Assembly: GCA_036558905.1 (NCBI GenBank) | Contig: DATBER010000054.1 | Location: forward strand, 1 to 45,309 | Direction: 5' to 3' | DNA length: 45,309 nt | From: DASXRA01 sp036558905 | Lineage (GTDB): Bacteria > Actinomycetota > Actinomycetes > Mycobacteriales > Jatrophihabitantaceae | Part shown: positions 7,806-17,498 of the stretch, one piece after another | Position numbering within the stretch: position 1 is the first letter of the stretch | Layout: each line of letters starts with the position of its first letter | Notes under the pieces: model-generated | Told to the model about the DNA's origin: nothing | Databases searched by the model: none | Seen by the model: the letters and a program-made list of their open reading frames with translations, nothing else | Translations under genes and position numbers: made by a program

Positions 7806-8551
7806 GCGGCAAGTCCCAGTCGACGGTCATGTTGCGTCGCAACTTCAAACACATCGCTCGGAATCCGACCTCGGTGTTCAACGCGGTCCAGATGCCGGTC
7901 GTGCTGATGTTCATGTTCGTGTACATGCTCGGAGACGCTTTCGACGTCGGTGTCGACTACATCGACTACGCGACGCCGGGCCTGATGCTGTTGGCAATCT
8001 GCTACGGGCTGGGGGCCACTGCGACGTCGGTGAACTCCGATATGACGAAGGGCATCATCAACCGGTTCAAGGCCATGGACGTCTCCCGCGGCGCGGTGTT
8101 GACCGGTCATGTCGTCGCCACCGTGCTGACCAACCTGGTGGCCATCGCGGCCCTCATCGGCGTGGCCTTCGGGCTCGGATTCAGCCCGTCGGCGAGCTTG
8201 CTCGACTGGCTCGGCGTGGTCGGCATCGTCCTGCTGCTCGGGTTCGCGGCCGCCTGGCTCACAGTCGCCCTGGGACTAGTGGCGAAGTCACCGGAGACGG
8301 CGGGTCTGGCCACCCTGCCGCTGGTCATGCTGCCGTTCTTCAGCAGCGCGATCGTACCGGCGGACAAGATGGGCGCGGGCGTCCGGCAGTTCGCGGAGTA
8401 CCAGCCCTTCACCCCGATCAGGGAAAGCCTGCGCGGGTTCCTGAACGGCGCACCGTCCACCGGCTACACGCTCGCTGCCATCGCCTGGTGCGTCGGGATC
8501 GCGCTCGTCGGTTACCTGTGGGCCCGGGCCAGGTTCAGCCGGCGAGCGTGA
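7802..8551 (+). CDS. drrB: DrrB-type ABC-2 transporter permease
   Basis: The 249-aa membrane subunit paired with the upstream ATPase. It has the ABC-2 fold with six hydrophobic segments (about 25-45, 58-80, 103-125, 137-160, 168-190, 222-242). The connector Y-Q-P-F-T-P-I-R-E-S-L-R-G precedes the last helix, a familiar DrrB feature. The start overlaps the drrA stop (ATGA). The 3' end overlaps the regulator gene on the other strand by 17 bp, so the two transcripts are antisense at their ends. With DrrA it should export an amphipathic compound (antibiotic or lipid) across the cytoplasmic membrane. Confidence 0.88.
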   Translation: MSGKSQSTVMLRRNFKHIARNPTSVFNAVQMPVVLMFMFVYMLGDAFDVGVDYIDYATPGLMLLAICYGLGATATSVNSDMTKGIINRFKAMDVSRGAVLTGHVVATVLTNLVAIAALIGVAFGLGFSPSASLLDWLGVVGIVLLLGFAAAWLTVALGLVAKSPETAGLATLPLVMLPFFSSAIVPADKMGAGVRQFAEYQPFTPIRESLRGFLNGAPSTGYTLAAIAWCVGIALVGYLWARARFSRRA

Positions 8552-11500
8552 CCGCGACCAGCTCGCGCCAGCTCGCCTGCGCCCCCTCCTGCGTCGCCTC
8601 GGTGAACCGCGTGTCACCGAGGCGACGCCGCGCGGTCTGCTCGATCCGGGCCACTTCCGGGTGGGAACGATCCGACAGGCCGCGGACGCTGGCGCTCGCG
8701 GCGAGCAGCCGCGCGGCCTGCTCGTACTGTTCTTGACGCAGCGCCAGCTCCGCGATCCCGACGAGCACCTGGGCGATCGCGAGCGGATGCCCCGCCTCGG
8801 ACGCCGCCTGGACGGCCGCGACGCGGTGTTCACGGGCCTCGTCGAGATTCTCGGCCAGGTACCCGAGCAGATCTTGCGTCGTCGCCCGGACGCTTGCTCG
8901 CTCGGCGGCGTTGCCCAGCATGGCCGTCGCGACGCCGAGTTGCCGGCGGGCCTGCTCGCGGTCGCCGCCCCAATGCGCGAGCGCTGCCTTCGACAGGGCC
9001 AGCTCGGTAAGCGCCTCCGGCCAGGCGACCCTCTCCGCGTACCGCTGCGCCTCGGCCATCGCAGCCGCGCTCGACTCCTCGTCTCCGGCCAGCCAGTACA
9101 ACTGGGCCTGCCGCGACCGCATCCGCACGACATCCTCGACGGCACCGACCTCGGTGACGACCGCGACCGCTTGTTCGTAGTAGTCGCACGCACCCGCGAA
9201 CTCGCCGCGCACGGCTATTCGATCGGCCAGCTCGCTCAGGGCCAACGAGATTCCCCACCGTTCGCCGAGCGTGCGAAATTCGGTGAGCGCCGTCTCGAGA
9301 TACGCGTCCGCATCCCGCCCTTCCCAGCCGAGCTGAACCCGCATCTTGCCGAGCTGCAGCCGGGCCAGGCCGCGTACCCACGGGTCCTCGTCGGTGAGCA
9401 GCGGTTCCCACGCCGGCACGATCGCGTCCGGCTCGTGCAACATGCGTTCCAGTGCGGCGACGAGCGCCACCGCCGGGTGACGACTCCCCACGCGCTGCCT
9501 GATCTCGTACACCTTGTGGATCCACTCCGCCGCCTGGCGCTGGTCACTCTCCCGTCCGGAGGTCATGAACCCCGTGACGAACGCGTAGACCATGGCGCGG
9601 ATCTCGTCGGCCACCTCGCCCGGCAGGGCAACGGCGGCCATGAGCAGCTCGTTGCCCTCCGCCTTGTGCCCGCCGAGCCACCAGTACCAGCCGGCGGCCG
9701 CGGCGAGCCGCATCGCCCCGTCGGCCTCGCCGGCGGCGAGCGCACCACGCATCGCAGCACCGATGTTGTCGTGCTCGACCTCGAGCACCGCAAGCCACTC
9801 CAGTTGCTCGGCCCGGCGAAGATGTGGGTCCGCGGTGTCGGCGAGCCCGGTGAAGTACGCGAGATGCGCCCGGCGCGTGCGGTCCGATTCGCCCGCCTCG
9901 GCGAGCCGGTAGGCGGCGTACTCCTTGATCGTGCCGAGCATCCGGTAGCGCGGCGCCCCGTCGCCCTCGGTGAGCAGCAGCGACTTCTCGGCCAGCGCGG
10001 TGACCACCTCGAGCACCTGACCCGTCTCGACCGCATCGCCCGCGCAGACCTGCTCGGCCGCTTCCAGGCTGGCCCCACCGGAGAACACGGAGAGCCGGCG
10101 CAGGACCGCCCGTTCGGCGTCGGTGAGCAGTTCCCAGCTCCAGTCGACCACCGCGCGCAGCGTCCGGTGGCGCGGCAGCGCGGTCCGGCTGCCGCCGGTC
10201 AGTAGCCGGAACCGGTCGTCGAGCCGATCGGCCAACTGATCGAGGGACATGGTGCGCAGCCTGGCCGCGGCGAGTTCGATCGCCAGTGGCATCCCGTCCA
10301 GTGCTCGACAGACGCGCGCCATGGTCGACATTGTGTGCGCGTCGGTCGCGAGGTCCTTGCGCACCGCGCCGGCCCGGTCCCGCAGCAGCCGGACGGCCGG
10401 AGCGGACTCGATCTGGCCGGGGTCGGCGTCGTCCGCGGGCAGGACCAACGGCGCGACCCGCCATAGCGCCTCACCGGTGATGCGGAGCGGTTCCCTGCTT
10501 GTCGCGAGGATCCGCAGCAGCCGGCACTCTCCGAGTACTCGATGCGCGAATGCCGCCGCCGACTCGATCACGTGCTCGCAGTTGTCCAGGATCAGCAGCG
10601 CCTCCCGCTCGCGGACCGCGGCGATGACCCGGTCGGTCGGCTGCGCGTCCGGCGCCTCGCCGAGCAGCGCATCGCGCAGGCCGAGCGCGGCGAGCGTCGC
10701 ATGCGCCACCTCACCGTCGGCGCCGATGGCCGCGAGTTCGACCAGCCAGGCCCCGTCCGGCAGGACGCCGAGCAACGTGCGCGCAGTTTCCGTGGCCAGC
10801 CTGGTTTTCCCCGAGCCGCCCGGGCCGATCAGGGTGGTGAGCCGATGTTCGGTGATGATTTCGCGGACTGCGGTGACATCAGCGTCTTTGCCGACGAAGC
10901 TCGTCAGCTCGGCCCGCAAGTTGGTCTTCCGGTTCTCCTCCCGACGGCCCAGCTCGCCCCGCAGCAGCGCGACATGCAAGGTCGACAGCTCCGGTGAGGG
11001 GTCGACGCCCAACGCGTCGGCCAAGGTTTCCCTCGTGCGCTCGTAGACGAGCAGCGCCTCGGCATCGCGACCGGTCGCGACGAGGGCACGCATCAGCGCG
11101 GCGACGAGCCGTTCTCGCACCGGGTGCGCGGCTACCAAGTCGGTCAGTTCCGTTACCAGCTCGGCGCCGTGGCCGAGTCTGACCTCCGCGTCGAACCGGT
11201 CCTCCATGGCGGTCAGGCGTAGCCCTTCGAGCCGCGTGACTGCCGCGTCGAACGCCGCACTCTCCGGCAACCCGATGCCCTGCAGGGCCGCACCGCGCCA
11301 CAATCCGAGGGCCTCGCGCAGCCGCCGTAGATCCGCGGCATTGTTGACCGGGCCGATGAGGTGTTCGAACCGCACCGCGTCGACGGTGTCGGGTTCCACC
11401 GTCAGCCGGTAGCCGTCCGGCCGCGCCTCGATCAACCCGGCCGGCAGCGCCTTTCGCAGCCGGGACACCAGGCGCTGTAGGGCATTCACGGCGTCGGAGG

Positions 11501-11666
11501 GCGGGTTCTCACCCCAGATCCAGTCGATGAGCGTCGCCTTCGGGACGGCGTGACCTGGTTCGAGGGCCAGGGCGGCCAACAGCCCGCGCAGCCGGGCGCC
11601 CGGCACGTCGGCCAGGACGCCGTCGTCCGTGCGAACCTCGAACGGTCCGAGTAACCCGATCTGCAC
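8535..11666 (-). CDS. AfsR/SARP-like regulator: wHTH-BTAD-NB-ARC-TPR
   Basis: Large transcriptional activator, 1043 aa from GTG 11666 (V-Q-I-G-L-L-G-P-F-E-V, the standard start of this family; codons upstream are not conserved-looking and there is no clear ribosome site). Domains in order: OmpR-like winged helix (about 1-92), BTAD (about 97-240), NB-ARC-type ATPase with Walker A G-P-G-G-S-G-K-T near 281-288 and Walker B L-L-I-L-D-N-C-E-H near 365, then helical TPR repeats to the end. This is the AfsR architecture used to activate secondary-metabolite or exporter genes. Its only close neighbour with a matching operator is drrAB, with which it is convergent and overlaps by 17 bp. Regulation of drrAB is inferred. 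Confidence 0.88.
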   Translation of the reverse strand: MQIGLLGPFEVRTDDGVLADVPGARLRGLLAALALEPGHAVPKATLIDWIWGENPPSDAVNALQRLVSRLRKALPAGLIEARPDGYRLTVEPDTVDAVRFEHLIGPVNNAADLRRLREALGLWRGAALQGIGLPESAAFDAAVTRLEGLRLTAMEDRFDAEVRLGHGAELVTELTDLVAAHPVRERLVAALMRALVATGRDAEALLVYERTRETLADALGVDPSPELSTLHVALLRGELGRREENRKTNLRAELTSFVGKDADVTAVREIITEHRLTTLIGPGGSGKTRLATETARTLLGVLPDGAWLVELAAIGADGEVAHATLAALGLRDALLGEAPDAQPTDRVIAAVREREALLILDNCEHVIESAAAFAHRVLGECRLLRILATSREPLRITGEALWRVAPLVLPADDADPGQIESAPAVRLLRDRAGAVRKDLATDAHTMSTMARVCRALDGMPLAIELAAARLRTMSLDQLADRLDDRFRLLTGGSRTALPRHRTLRAVVDWSWELLTDAERAVLRRLSVFSGGASLEAAEQVCAGDAVETGQVLEVVTALAEKSLLLTEGDGAPRYRMLGTIKEYAAYRLAEAGESDRTRRAHLAYFTGLADTADPHLRRAEQLEWLAVLEVEHDNIGAAMRGALAAGEADGAMRLAAAAGWYWWLGGHKAEGNELLMAAVALPGEVADEIRAMVYAFVTGFMTSGRESDQRQAAEWIHKVYEIRQRVGSRHPAVALVAALERMLHEPDAIVPAWEPLLTDEDPWVRGLARLQLGKMRVQLGWEGRDADAYLETALTEFRTLGERWGISLALSELADRIAVRGEFAGACDYYEQAVAVVTEVGAVEDVVRMRSRQAQLYWLAGDEESSAAAMAEAQRYAERVAWPEALTELALSKAALAHWGGDREQARRQLGVATAMLGNAAERASVRATTQDLLGYLAENLDEAREHRVAAVQAASEAGHPLAIAQVLVGIAELALRQEQYEQAARLLAASASVRGLSDRSHPEVARIEQTARRRLGDTRFTEATQEGAQASWRELVAVTLAG

Positions 11667-11804
11667 CTGGCTGATTTTGCCAGGGCGCTTGACCGGCCTC
11701 GCCCACGCGACCAGTTGCCCGGGGTCGAGGAGACCCACGCCGACGGGGCCGCGTGGGACACAGCAGACCCGGCCCGGTCACTGCGGCCGCATGTCGATCC
11801 GTGC

Positions 11805-14800
11805 TCAGCCCACGCCCAACGCGAAGACGTGCATGCCGACGACGCGCCCGCTCGACGGGTTCACGCCGCCCGCGGGCAGCGTGATGGCGACTACCTGTTT
11901 GCCGGCGGTGATGTCCACCGAGGTGGCGAAGACGTACGCGGTTTGGTCGCGTCGGCCGGCGACTCCTCCGTTGCTGGCGGCGTTGGAGTCGTTGATGTAG
12001 GGCATCTCGGCGAGGATGTCGTTGGCGGTGATCGGCGGGTTGAGGAAGTTGTCGAGGGTCACCGTGTAGGCGCTGGTCGTGCCGTCGGCGTAGTACACCG
12101 TGCCCAGACCACCTGCGCCCCCTGTGCTGCCCGTGCCGACGATGGCCAGCCGCCGGCCCGACCCCGGGACGAGCAGCGTCTGCGCCTGGGCGACGACGTT
12201 GTCCAGCATCCCTGGTGGCATGTCCGGCCAGGTGAGCGAAATGCCGTCGTAGCCGAACACCGTGGCCGGCGCGAGACCGGCATCGGCGAGCGCTTGGAGG
12301 GAGTAGCTGTCGCCGAGGCCGTCGAAGTCGGCCGCGAAGACATCGGAGTCGTCGCTGATGCCGGCGTTGTTGAACGCCGCAGCAAGTGACGGATAGGGCA
12401 CGGCGAACGTCGCGGTGGTGGCGGAGACGCCGCGTTCGCCGTGCGCCGGGTAGGTGGCCGTGATCGTGACCTCGTAGTCGGCTGGCTCGGCGTCGGCGGG
12501 TGGGGTGACCTGCCATGCCGCGACGACCTGGTGGCCGCTCTTGACACCGCTGAACGAGGTGCCGGTGGTGGCTCGTGTGCTCCAGCCAGCCGGCAACTGC
12601 AGACTCAGGGTGAGCGAGTTGAGCTCGGGCAGGCCGTTGTTGGTGAACGTGACGTCGAGCGTGGTGGGGGCGCCCGGCGTCGCGAGCAGGCGCGACGCGG
12701 AGGCCCGCAGAGTGCCGTACGGAGCGGGTGTGCCGCCGGGCGTCGGCGGGCTGATCCGGGCCGTCACGGCGGCGCTGCCGAGCGTCGGATGGCGCGCCGT
12801 GAGCGTGACGGTGCCTGGCGTGTCGCGGATGGTGCGCACCCACACCGCACCGGCACTGCCGGCATCGGCGAACGCGAACGGGTTGTCGCCGATCAACACG
12901 GCTGGACCGTTGATGGACAGCGTCACCTCGCCTGGCACATACGGGCGCGGCCGGCCGTAGCGGTCGACGGCGCGGAACGCGATGCGGGTGGCGTCCGAGC
13001 CGTCGCCGATCAGTTCGGTGTCGTCGATGGTGACGAGCAGCCGGTCGCCGGCGGCGTCGGCGGAGAAAGAGTGGGAGGCGACCTTGGTGGCGCCGAGGTA
13101 GCCGTCGATGCGCAGCTCCGGCAGCGACCTGCCGTCCACCCCGCTGAAGTCGATGAACGAGGGCGGGTAGGTCAGGTGGCCGTAGTTCGTGGTGTCCGGG
13201 GTGGCGGTCGCGAAGTGTGCGCCTGCGACGTACACCTCGAGCCGGTCCAGGTTGGCGCAGATCATCGCCGGGCCGAGCTGGTTGATCGGCGACGTCGGCC
13301 CGAAGTCCCAGTAGAACGCCGGCGCGATCACCGGCCGTACCCCTGGGTCGACCTGCGCCTGGTAGATCGCCGCGCCCGGCTTGATGATCCGGAACACGTC
13401 GACGATGCCGGTGAACTTGATCTCCTGGAAGACATTCGGGCCGCTGTGGGACGGGTAGTCGTAGCCGGACCAGGCGAGCAGGCCGCAGTAGCGGTCGTCC
13501 GAGGCCGCGATGCTGTGCACGCGCGCGTGTGCGGTGCCCTGGCCCTGCTGCACCCACTGCGCGTCGATGCGACGGTAGTACGTGGCCGGGCCGGAGAGCG
13601 TCCCCACCGCTTCGCACACGAGGTACGGCTTGCCGGCTGCATCGGCCGGCGCCTTCAGGCTGGGCTCCTGGCGGCCGAGGGGACCGATCTGGTGGCTGTA
13701 GTCGTGGCTGCTGAAGACGTCGAACACGTAGCCGGCGGTGTCGCCGGCCGTGTTGTCGCCCCCGGTTGGCCTGGAGTCGTCGAGGGAGTGCGCGAGTTCG
13801 TGGTAGGCGGTGTAGTCCGCGAGGTGTGACCCGGCCTCGTTCGGCATGGCGCCCCACACGATGATCGACGGATGGTTGCGGTCGCGGACGATCATGTCGT
13901 GGATGTCCTGGTAGCCCGCCGCCGCCCACGCGGCGTCGCCGAAGTACCCCCAGCCCGGCATCTCTTCCCAGACGAGTAGGCCCAGTTCGTCGCAGGCGTC
14001 CAAGAACGCTTCTGACTGCGGGTAGTGGGAGCAGCGCACCATGTTGCAGTTCAGATCGGAGCGCAGGATCTCGGCATCCTTGCGCTGCACCCGGGCCGGC
14101 ATGGCGCAGCCGACGAAGGGAAAGTGCTGGTGCCGGTTGACACCGAACAGCTGCACCCGCCGCCCGTTGAGGTAGAACCCGTTCAGTTGGAAGCTGGCCT
14201 CGCGGAAACCGATGCGGGTGCGGTAGTCGTGGATCGCCGTGTGGGCGACCGAGAGCGTCGCGATCACGTCGTAGAGATGCGGATCATCGACATCCCACAG
14301 CGTGATATCGCTCAGGTCCGTCAAGGTGGCGGTGCCGGTCAATTGGCCGGTCGCGGTGATGCTGACCGGGACAGTGACCGACGCAAGCGTCCTCGCGCCG
14401 TCGCGCAGGTCGATCGTCACGGTCAGTTCGCCCTGCGGGACGACTGCGGCGTCCAGGGTGAACTCGACCTCGACCTGACGGCGCATGGCGTCCAAGACGT
14501 TGATCGGCTTGGCGAAGACGTCAGCGATGAACACCTGTGGCACGACACGTAGCTCGACGTCGCGGTAGATGCCGCCGGGTTGCCAGAAGTCGACGCTGCG
14601 GGCGAGTTGGGGGGCCGGCCGGTCCGGTGGCACGTCGAAGTTGAACCCGGAGTCCAGCACGACGGCGAGCACGTTGCCCGTGGGCCGGAGCAGACCGGTG
14701 AGCTCGGCCGTGAACGGCAGGTAGCCGCCGACGTGCCGGGGTAGATCGTGGCCGTTCAGCGTGAGGGCGGTGCCGGTCAGCGCCGCGTGGAACTCGACGA

Positions 14801-15158
14801 ACACGCGCATGCCGTCGGAGCCGGGTGGGGCGTCGAAGTGCCTGCGGTACAACCAGGTCCGCTCCCAGGACGCCGGATCCCACTCACGCCACGACAGCGG
14901 TGTGACCGTGTGCGGAAGCGTCACGGTAGCCAGTCCGCTGTCGTCGAAGTCAGCAGCAGTGCCTCCGGTCACCGAGGGACCGAACAGCCAGTCGGTACCG
15001 AAGGCGATCGGCACTGCGGCCGGGCCGGAAGCCGGAACTGCCGCGCGAGCAGGGCGCGCGTCGATCAGCTGCCACGCCACCACGGTGCCGAGCCCGGCCG
15101 CGCCGGCCTGCAGGAACCGCCGACGAGAGAGCTCCCGGTTGTGGAATCGGTGCGTCAT
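11805..15158 (-). CDS. Tat-exported glycoside hydrolase family 2 protein (beta-galactosidase-like)
   Basis: Secreted GH2 enzyme, 1117 aa. ATG 15158 has a good ribosome site (GGGAG) and opens a twin-arginine signal (S-R-R-R-F-L-Q-A-G, 11-19). Domains: jelly-roll sugar-binding (about 50-210), immunoglobulin-like (about 215-320), then a TIM barrel with acid/base Glu441 in M-P-N-E-A-G and nucleophile Glu516 in L-V-C-E-A-V-G. Downstream lie Ig-like modules, a NEW3-type module (around 800-900, N-N-G-L-P-E-L-N-S) and a C-terminal beta-sandwich rich in G-Y-D-G-I and T-V-Y-Y-A-D-G. The last type is often attached to actinobacterial extracellular glycosidases. Substrate could be beta-galactoside, glucuronide or mannoside. 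It is divergent from a second exported glycosidase, suggesting joint breakdown of a plant polysaccharide such as arabinogalactan. Confidence 0.87.
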   Translation of the reverse strand: MTHRFHNRELSRRRFLQAGAAGLGTVVAWQLIDARPARAAVPASGPAAVPIAFGTDWLFGPSVTGGTAADFDDSGLATVTLPHTVTPLSWREWDPASWERTWLYRRHFDAPPGSDGMRVFVEFHAALTGTALTLNGHDLPRHVGGYLPFTAELTGLLRPTGNVLAVVLDSGFNFDVPPDRPAPQLARSVDFWQPGGIYRDVELRVVPQVFIADVFAKPINVLDAMRRQVEVEFTLDAAVVPQGELTVTIDLRDGARTLASVTVPVSITATGQLTGTATLTDLSDITLWDVDDPHLYDVIATLSVAHTAIHDYRTRIGFREASFQLNGFYLNGRRVQLFGVNRHQHFPFVGCAMPARVQRKDAEILRSDLNCNMVRCSHYPQSEAFLDACDELGLLVWEEMPGWGYFGDAAWAAAGYQDIHDMIVRDRNHPSIIVWGAMPNEAGSHLADYTAYHELAHSLDDSRPTGGDNTAGDTAGYVFDVFSSHDYSHQIGPLGRQEPSLKAPADAAGKPYLVCEAVGTLSGPATYYRRIDAQWVQQGQGTAHARVHSIAASDDRYCGLLAWSGYDYPSHSGPNVFQEIKFTGIVDVFRIIKPGAAIYQAQVDPGVRPVIAPAFYWDFGPTSPINQLGPAMICANLDRLEVYVAGAHFATATPDTTNYGHLTYPPSFIDFSGVDGRSLPELRIDGYLGATKVASHSFSADAAGDRLLVTIDDTELIGDGSDATRIAFRAVDRYGRPRPYVPGEVTLSINGPAVLIGDNPFAFADAGSAGAVWVRTIRDTPGTVTLTARHPTLGSAAVTARISPPTPGGTPAPYGTLRASASRLLATPGAPTTLDVTFTNNGLPELNSLTLSLQLPAGWSTRATTGTSFSGVKSGHQVVAAWQVTPPADAEPADYEVTITATYPAHGERGVSATTATFAVPYPSLAAAFNNAGISDDSDVFAADFDGLGDSYSLQALADAGLAPATVFGYDGISLTWPDMPPGMLDNVVAQAQTLLVPGSGRRLAIVGTGSTGGAGGLGTVYYADGTTSAYTVTLDNFLNPPITANDILAEMPYINDSNAASNGGVAGRRDQTAYVFATSVDITAGKQVVAITLPAGGVNPSSGRVVGMHVFALGVG

Positions 15159-15254
15159 GGGCGTCTCCCGCGCGAAGCGTCGCGCCCCGATGCCGCCTGG
15201 CCCTCCGGTCGGCCTGACGGCTTGCACGACGAGTGGTAAGACCTCCGGCCAAAT

Positions 15255-15282
15255 CCTCTAGGAGGCGGTCTGGCTGTGTCAA
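15255..15282 (-). promoter_or_regulatory. Candidate housekeeping promoter for the GH2 gene
   Basis: On the minus strand TTGACA (15282-15277) is followed after 16 bp by TAGAGG (15260-15255), about 96 bp upstream of the GH2 start. A perfect -35 hexamer is uncommon in high-GC DNA. Confidence 0.5.
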
Positions 15283-15465
15283 GCCACGGCGCCTCGAAGT
15301 GAGCGGCGCCGTTGACTCGGACGCTGACTTTGCTAGGGAGGCGGCGGGTGTGGTCAACGGACGTCGGAAGATTGGAAGCCCCTGCAGTTTGGCGCTGATT
15401 CGGCGCCGGGAGGTTTAGGCCGGAGCGAAAAGAATCCGAACAGTCGGCATTGGTGGTCAGATCCG

Positions 15466-15495
15466 TTGACACTCGGGGACTTCCCAGCTTAGGTA
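15466..15495 (+). promoter_or_regulatory. Candidate housekeeping promoter for the GH51-like gene
   Basis: TTGACA at 15466-15471 is followed after 18 bp by TAGGTA at 15490-15495, about 60 bp before the ATG at 15555. The palindrome GGTCAGACC at 15506-15514 would lie at the start of transcription and could be an operator. Confidence 0.5.
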
Positions 15496-15554
15496 ACAGT
15501 CGACTGGTCAGACCTCAGATCATGACTGGGAGCGCTCGGATGGTTGGAGGCGCC

Positions 15555-17498
15555 ATGCGTCACCGCAGTCACCTTCGCGGGGCTGCTGCTGTCACCGTGC
15601 TCAGCCTGCTCGCCGCTGTTGCGGTGAGCGCCCCGGCCCGCGCGAGCAGCACCGCGGAGGCACAGCCCCCGACTCTCATCACGGTGGACGCCACCGGCAA
15701 CCAGGGCACGGTGAGCCGGGCCGCTCTCGGGCATGTCTACGCGTGGGAATTCGCCGGCCTGGGCAGCTTCAATACCCAGGCGAACGGGTTCTACGGCAAG
15801 TTCCTGCACCAGGTCAAAGAGGTGATTCAGCCCGGCTCGCTGCGCTGGCCCGGCGGCACCGAAGCCGACTTCTTCCACTGGCAGCGCGCGATCGGGCCGC
15901 CGGCCCAGCGCACCCCGAACGCCTACGGTCCGACCCTCGGGCCCACCCCCTCGAGTGTCGGGCCGGACGAGTTCGGCCAGCTGCTCGACACGACCCACGC
16001 CGCCGGTGTCGTGCCGACCAACTTCGGCACCGGGTCGGCGGCCGAGGCGGCGGACTTGGTCGCGTACATGACCGGCGCCCCGGGCAGCAGCCAGTGGGCC
16101 GACATGCGCGTGCGCAACGGGCACGCGCAGCCCTACAACGTGCCGTACTGGGAGGTCGGCAACGAGGAGACGAGCGCCCGGGACTGGCGCTCCGGCACTC
16201 CGATGACGGTGGGCGGTCCGCCCGACGCGTGCCACAAGGTGGCCACCTGCCTGTACATCTACGGCGGCTCCACGCAGTTCACCGGCCAGCCCGTGGTCGG
16301 ATACGCCGACCGCACCCCCGCCGCAGCCGACTCCACCGGCGCGGCGAACCAGGCCCGCTACGTCGCCTACCCGCCGGTGACGCCGGGCAGCGCCACGGTC
16401 TACGTCGACGGCACCGCATGGACGCAGACGGCCGACCTGGCCGACGCCGCCCCGGCCGACCGCGTCTATGCCCTCGACCCGGCAACCGGGAAGATCACGT
16501 TCGGCGACGGGACGCACGGCGCGATCCCGGCCGCCGGCGCCCCGGTGACCGCGAGCTACGTCTCCGGGCCACACGACGGGTTCCTCGGGTACTACCAGGC
16601 GATGAAGGCGGTCAACCCGAACATCAAAGTGTGTTCTGCAACCAACAACGACAGCTCGAGCGACTTCATCGCCTCGATGGGCAGCTCGCTGCCTTATGAC
16701 TGTCTCGAGTACCACCAGTACGTGGCGAAGTGGAGGGTTGCCAACAGCACGCCGATCACCGAGTACCAGAACGACATCATGTCAGTGGCGGACACCGAGG
16801 CGCAGGAAGCCGCAAGCCAGCAGGCCAGCATCCGCGCGCATGCCGGGCACGACCTGCCACTGGCGGCCACCGAGTACGGCCAGCTGCTCAGCTCCAATCC
16901 GGACGGCTATCCCTACTTCCACGACTCGCTCGACGAGGCGCTGCTCAACGCCAGTGAGTTGGCCAGCTTCATCCGGCTCGGTATCCCGGTCGCCGACCGG
17001 CAGTTGCTCACAGCCGAGATCCCGCCCCCCGACAAGTGCTGCACCTCGCTGCCCGGCAACGCCCCCTACGCGACCACCGAAGCGATCGGCACGCCCGGCC
17101 CGGACACGGTACTCGAGGCCACCGGGTTGGCCTACAAGCTGTTCGCACCGCTCGGCGGCGGCACCGCGCTGCCTGTGCAGGCGACCGATAACCCGGTGCT
17201 CACCGGTAAGACCCAGGTGCTGAGCCTGCTCGCGGTCCGAACCCCGAACTACCTCTACCTGGTCGGCATCAACCGGAGCACCGTCGATCCGGTCGATGCC
17301 CGCGTCCAGCTCCAGGGCGCGCAGGCCGGACAGCCCGCACTCGTCTCGACGCTGAACGGCCCGTCGTCGCTGAGCTACAACACCCCGGCGGCGCCCGAAA
17401 CGGTGCGGCTGAGCACCGGAGACCTGCCAGGCGCCGGCAGCGACTTCGCCATCACCTTCCCCGCGCACTCGGTCATCAGCGTGCGCCTGCCGCTGTAG
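15555..17498 (+). CDS. Exported GH51/clan GH-A glycosidase (alpha-L-arabinofuranosidase-like)
   Basis: Secreted enzyme of 647 aa. ATG 15555 follows GGAGG and opens a Sec signal peptide (cleavage likely after A-P-A-R-A, residue 30). The TIM-barrel core shows L-R-W-P-G-G (97-101), then Y-W-E-V-G-N-E (198-204), whose Glu204 is the clan GH-A acid/base. L-A-A-T-E-Y-G (437-442) carries candidate nucleophile Glu440. About 100 residues (240-340) with beta-rich, repeat-like content are inserted between the two catalytic segments. The C-terminus is a beta-sandwich as in GH51. Arabinofuranosidase is the best guess, but related GH39/GH79-like activity cannot be excluded. It is divergent from the GH2 enzyme with a shared control region. 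Confidence 0.8.
   Translation: MRHRSHLRGAAAVTVLSLLAAVAVSAPARASSTAEAQPPTLITVDATGNQGTVSRAALGHVYAWEFAGLGSFNTQANGFYGKFLHQVKEVIQPGSLRWPGGTEADFFHWQRAIGPPAQRTPNAYGPTLGPTPSSVGPDEFGQLLDTTHAAGVVPTNFGTGSAAEAADLVAYMTGAPGSSQWADMRVRNGHAQPYNVPYWEVGNEETSARDWRSGTPMTVGGPPDACHKVATCLYIYGGSTQFTGQPVVGYADRTPAAADSTGAANQARYVAYPPVTPGSATVYVDGTAWTQTADLADAAPADRVYALDPATGKITFGDGTHGAIPAAGAPVTASYVSGPHDGFLGYYQAMKAVNPNIKVCSATNNDSSSDFIASMGSSLPYDCLEYHQYVAKWRVANSTPITEYQNDIMSVADTEAQEAASQQASIRAHAGHDLPLAATEYGQLLSSNPDGYPYFHDSLDEALLNASELASFIRLGIPVADRQLLTAEIPPPDKCCTSLPGNAPYATTEAIGTPGPDTVLEATGLAYKLFAPLGGGTALPVQATDNPVLTGKTQVLSLLAVRTPNYLYLVGINRSTVDPVDARVQLQGAQAGQPALVSTLNGPSSLSYNTPAAPETVRLSTGDLPGAGSDFAITFPAHSVISVRLPL

Larger units (their letters stand above)
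15159..15554. other. Divergent promoter region of two glycosidases
   Basis: About 400 bp with no gene. It holds a sigma70-like promoter for each flanking gene (15255-15282 on minus, 15466-15495 on plus). A GGTCAGACC palindrome lies just downstream of the plus promoter, at 15506-15514. No LacI-type operator is obvious. Confidence 0.55.

Noticed and set aside
12441..13829. 460-residue plus-strand frame inside the GH2 gene
   Set aside because: Pure antisense; it covers the catalytic glutamates of the GH2 enzyme on the minus strand.
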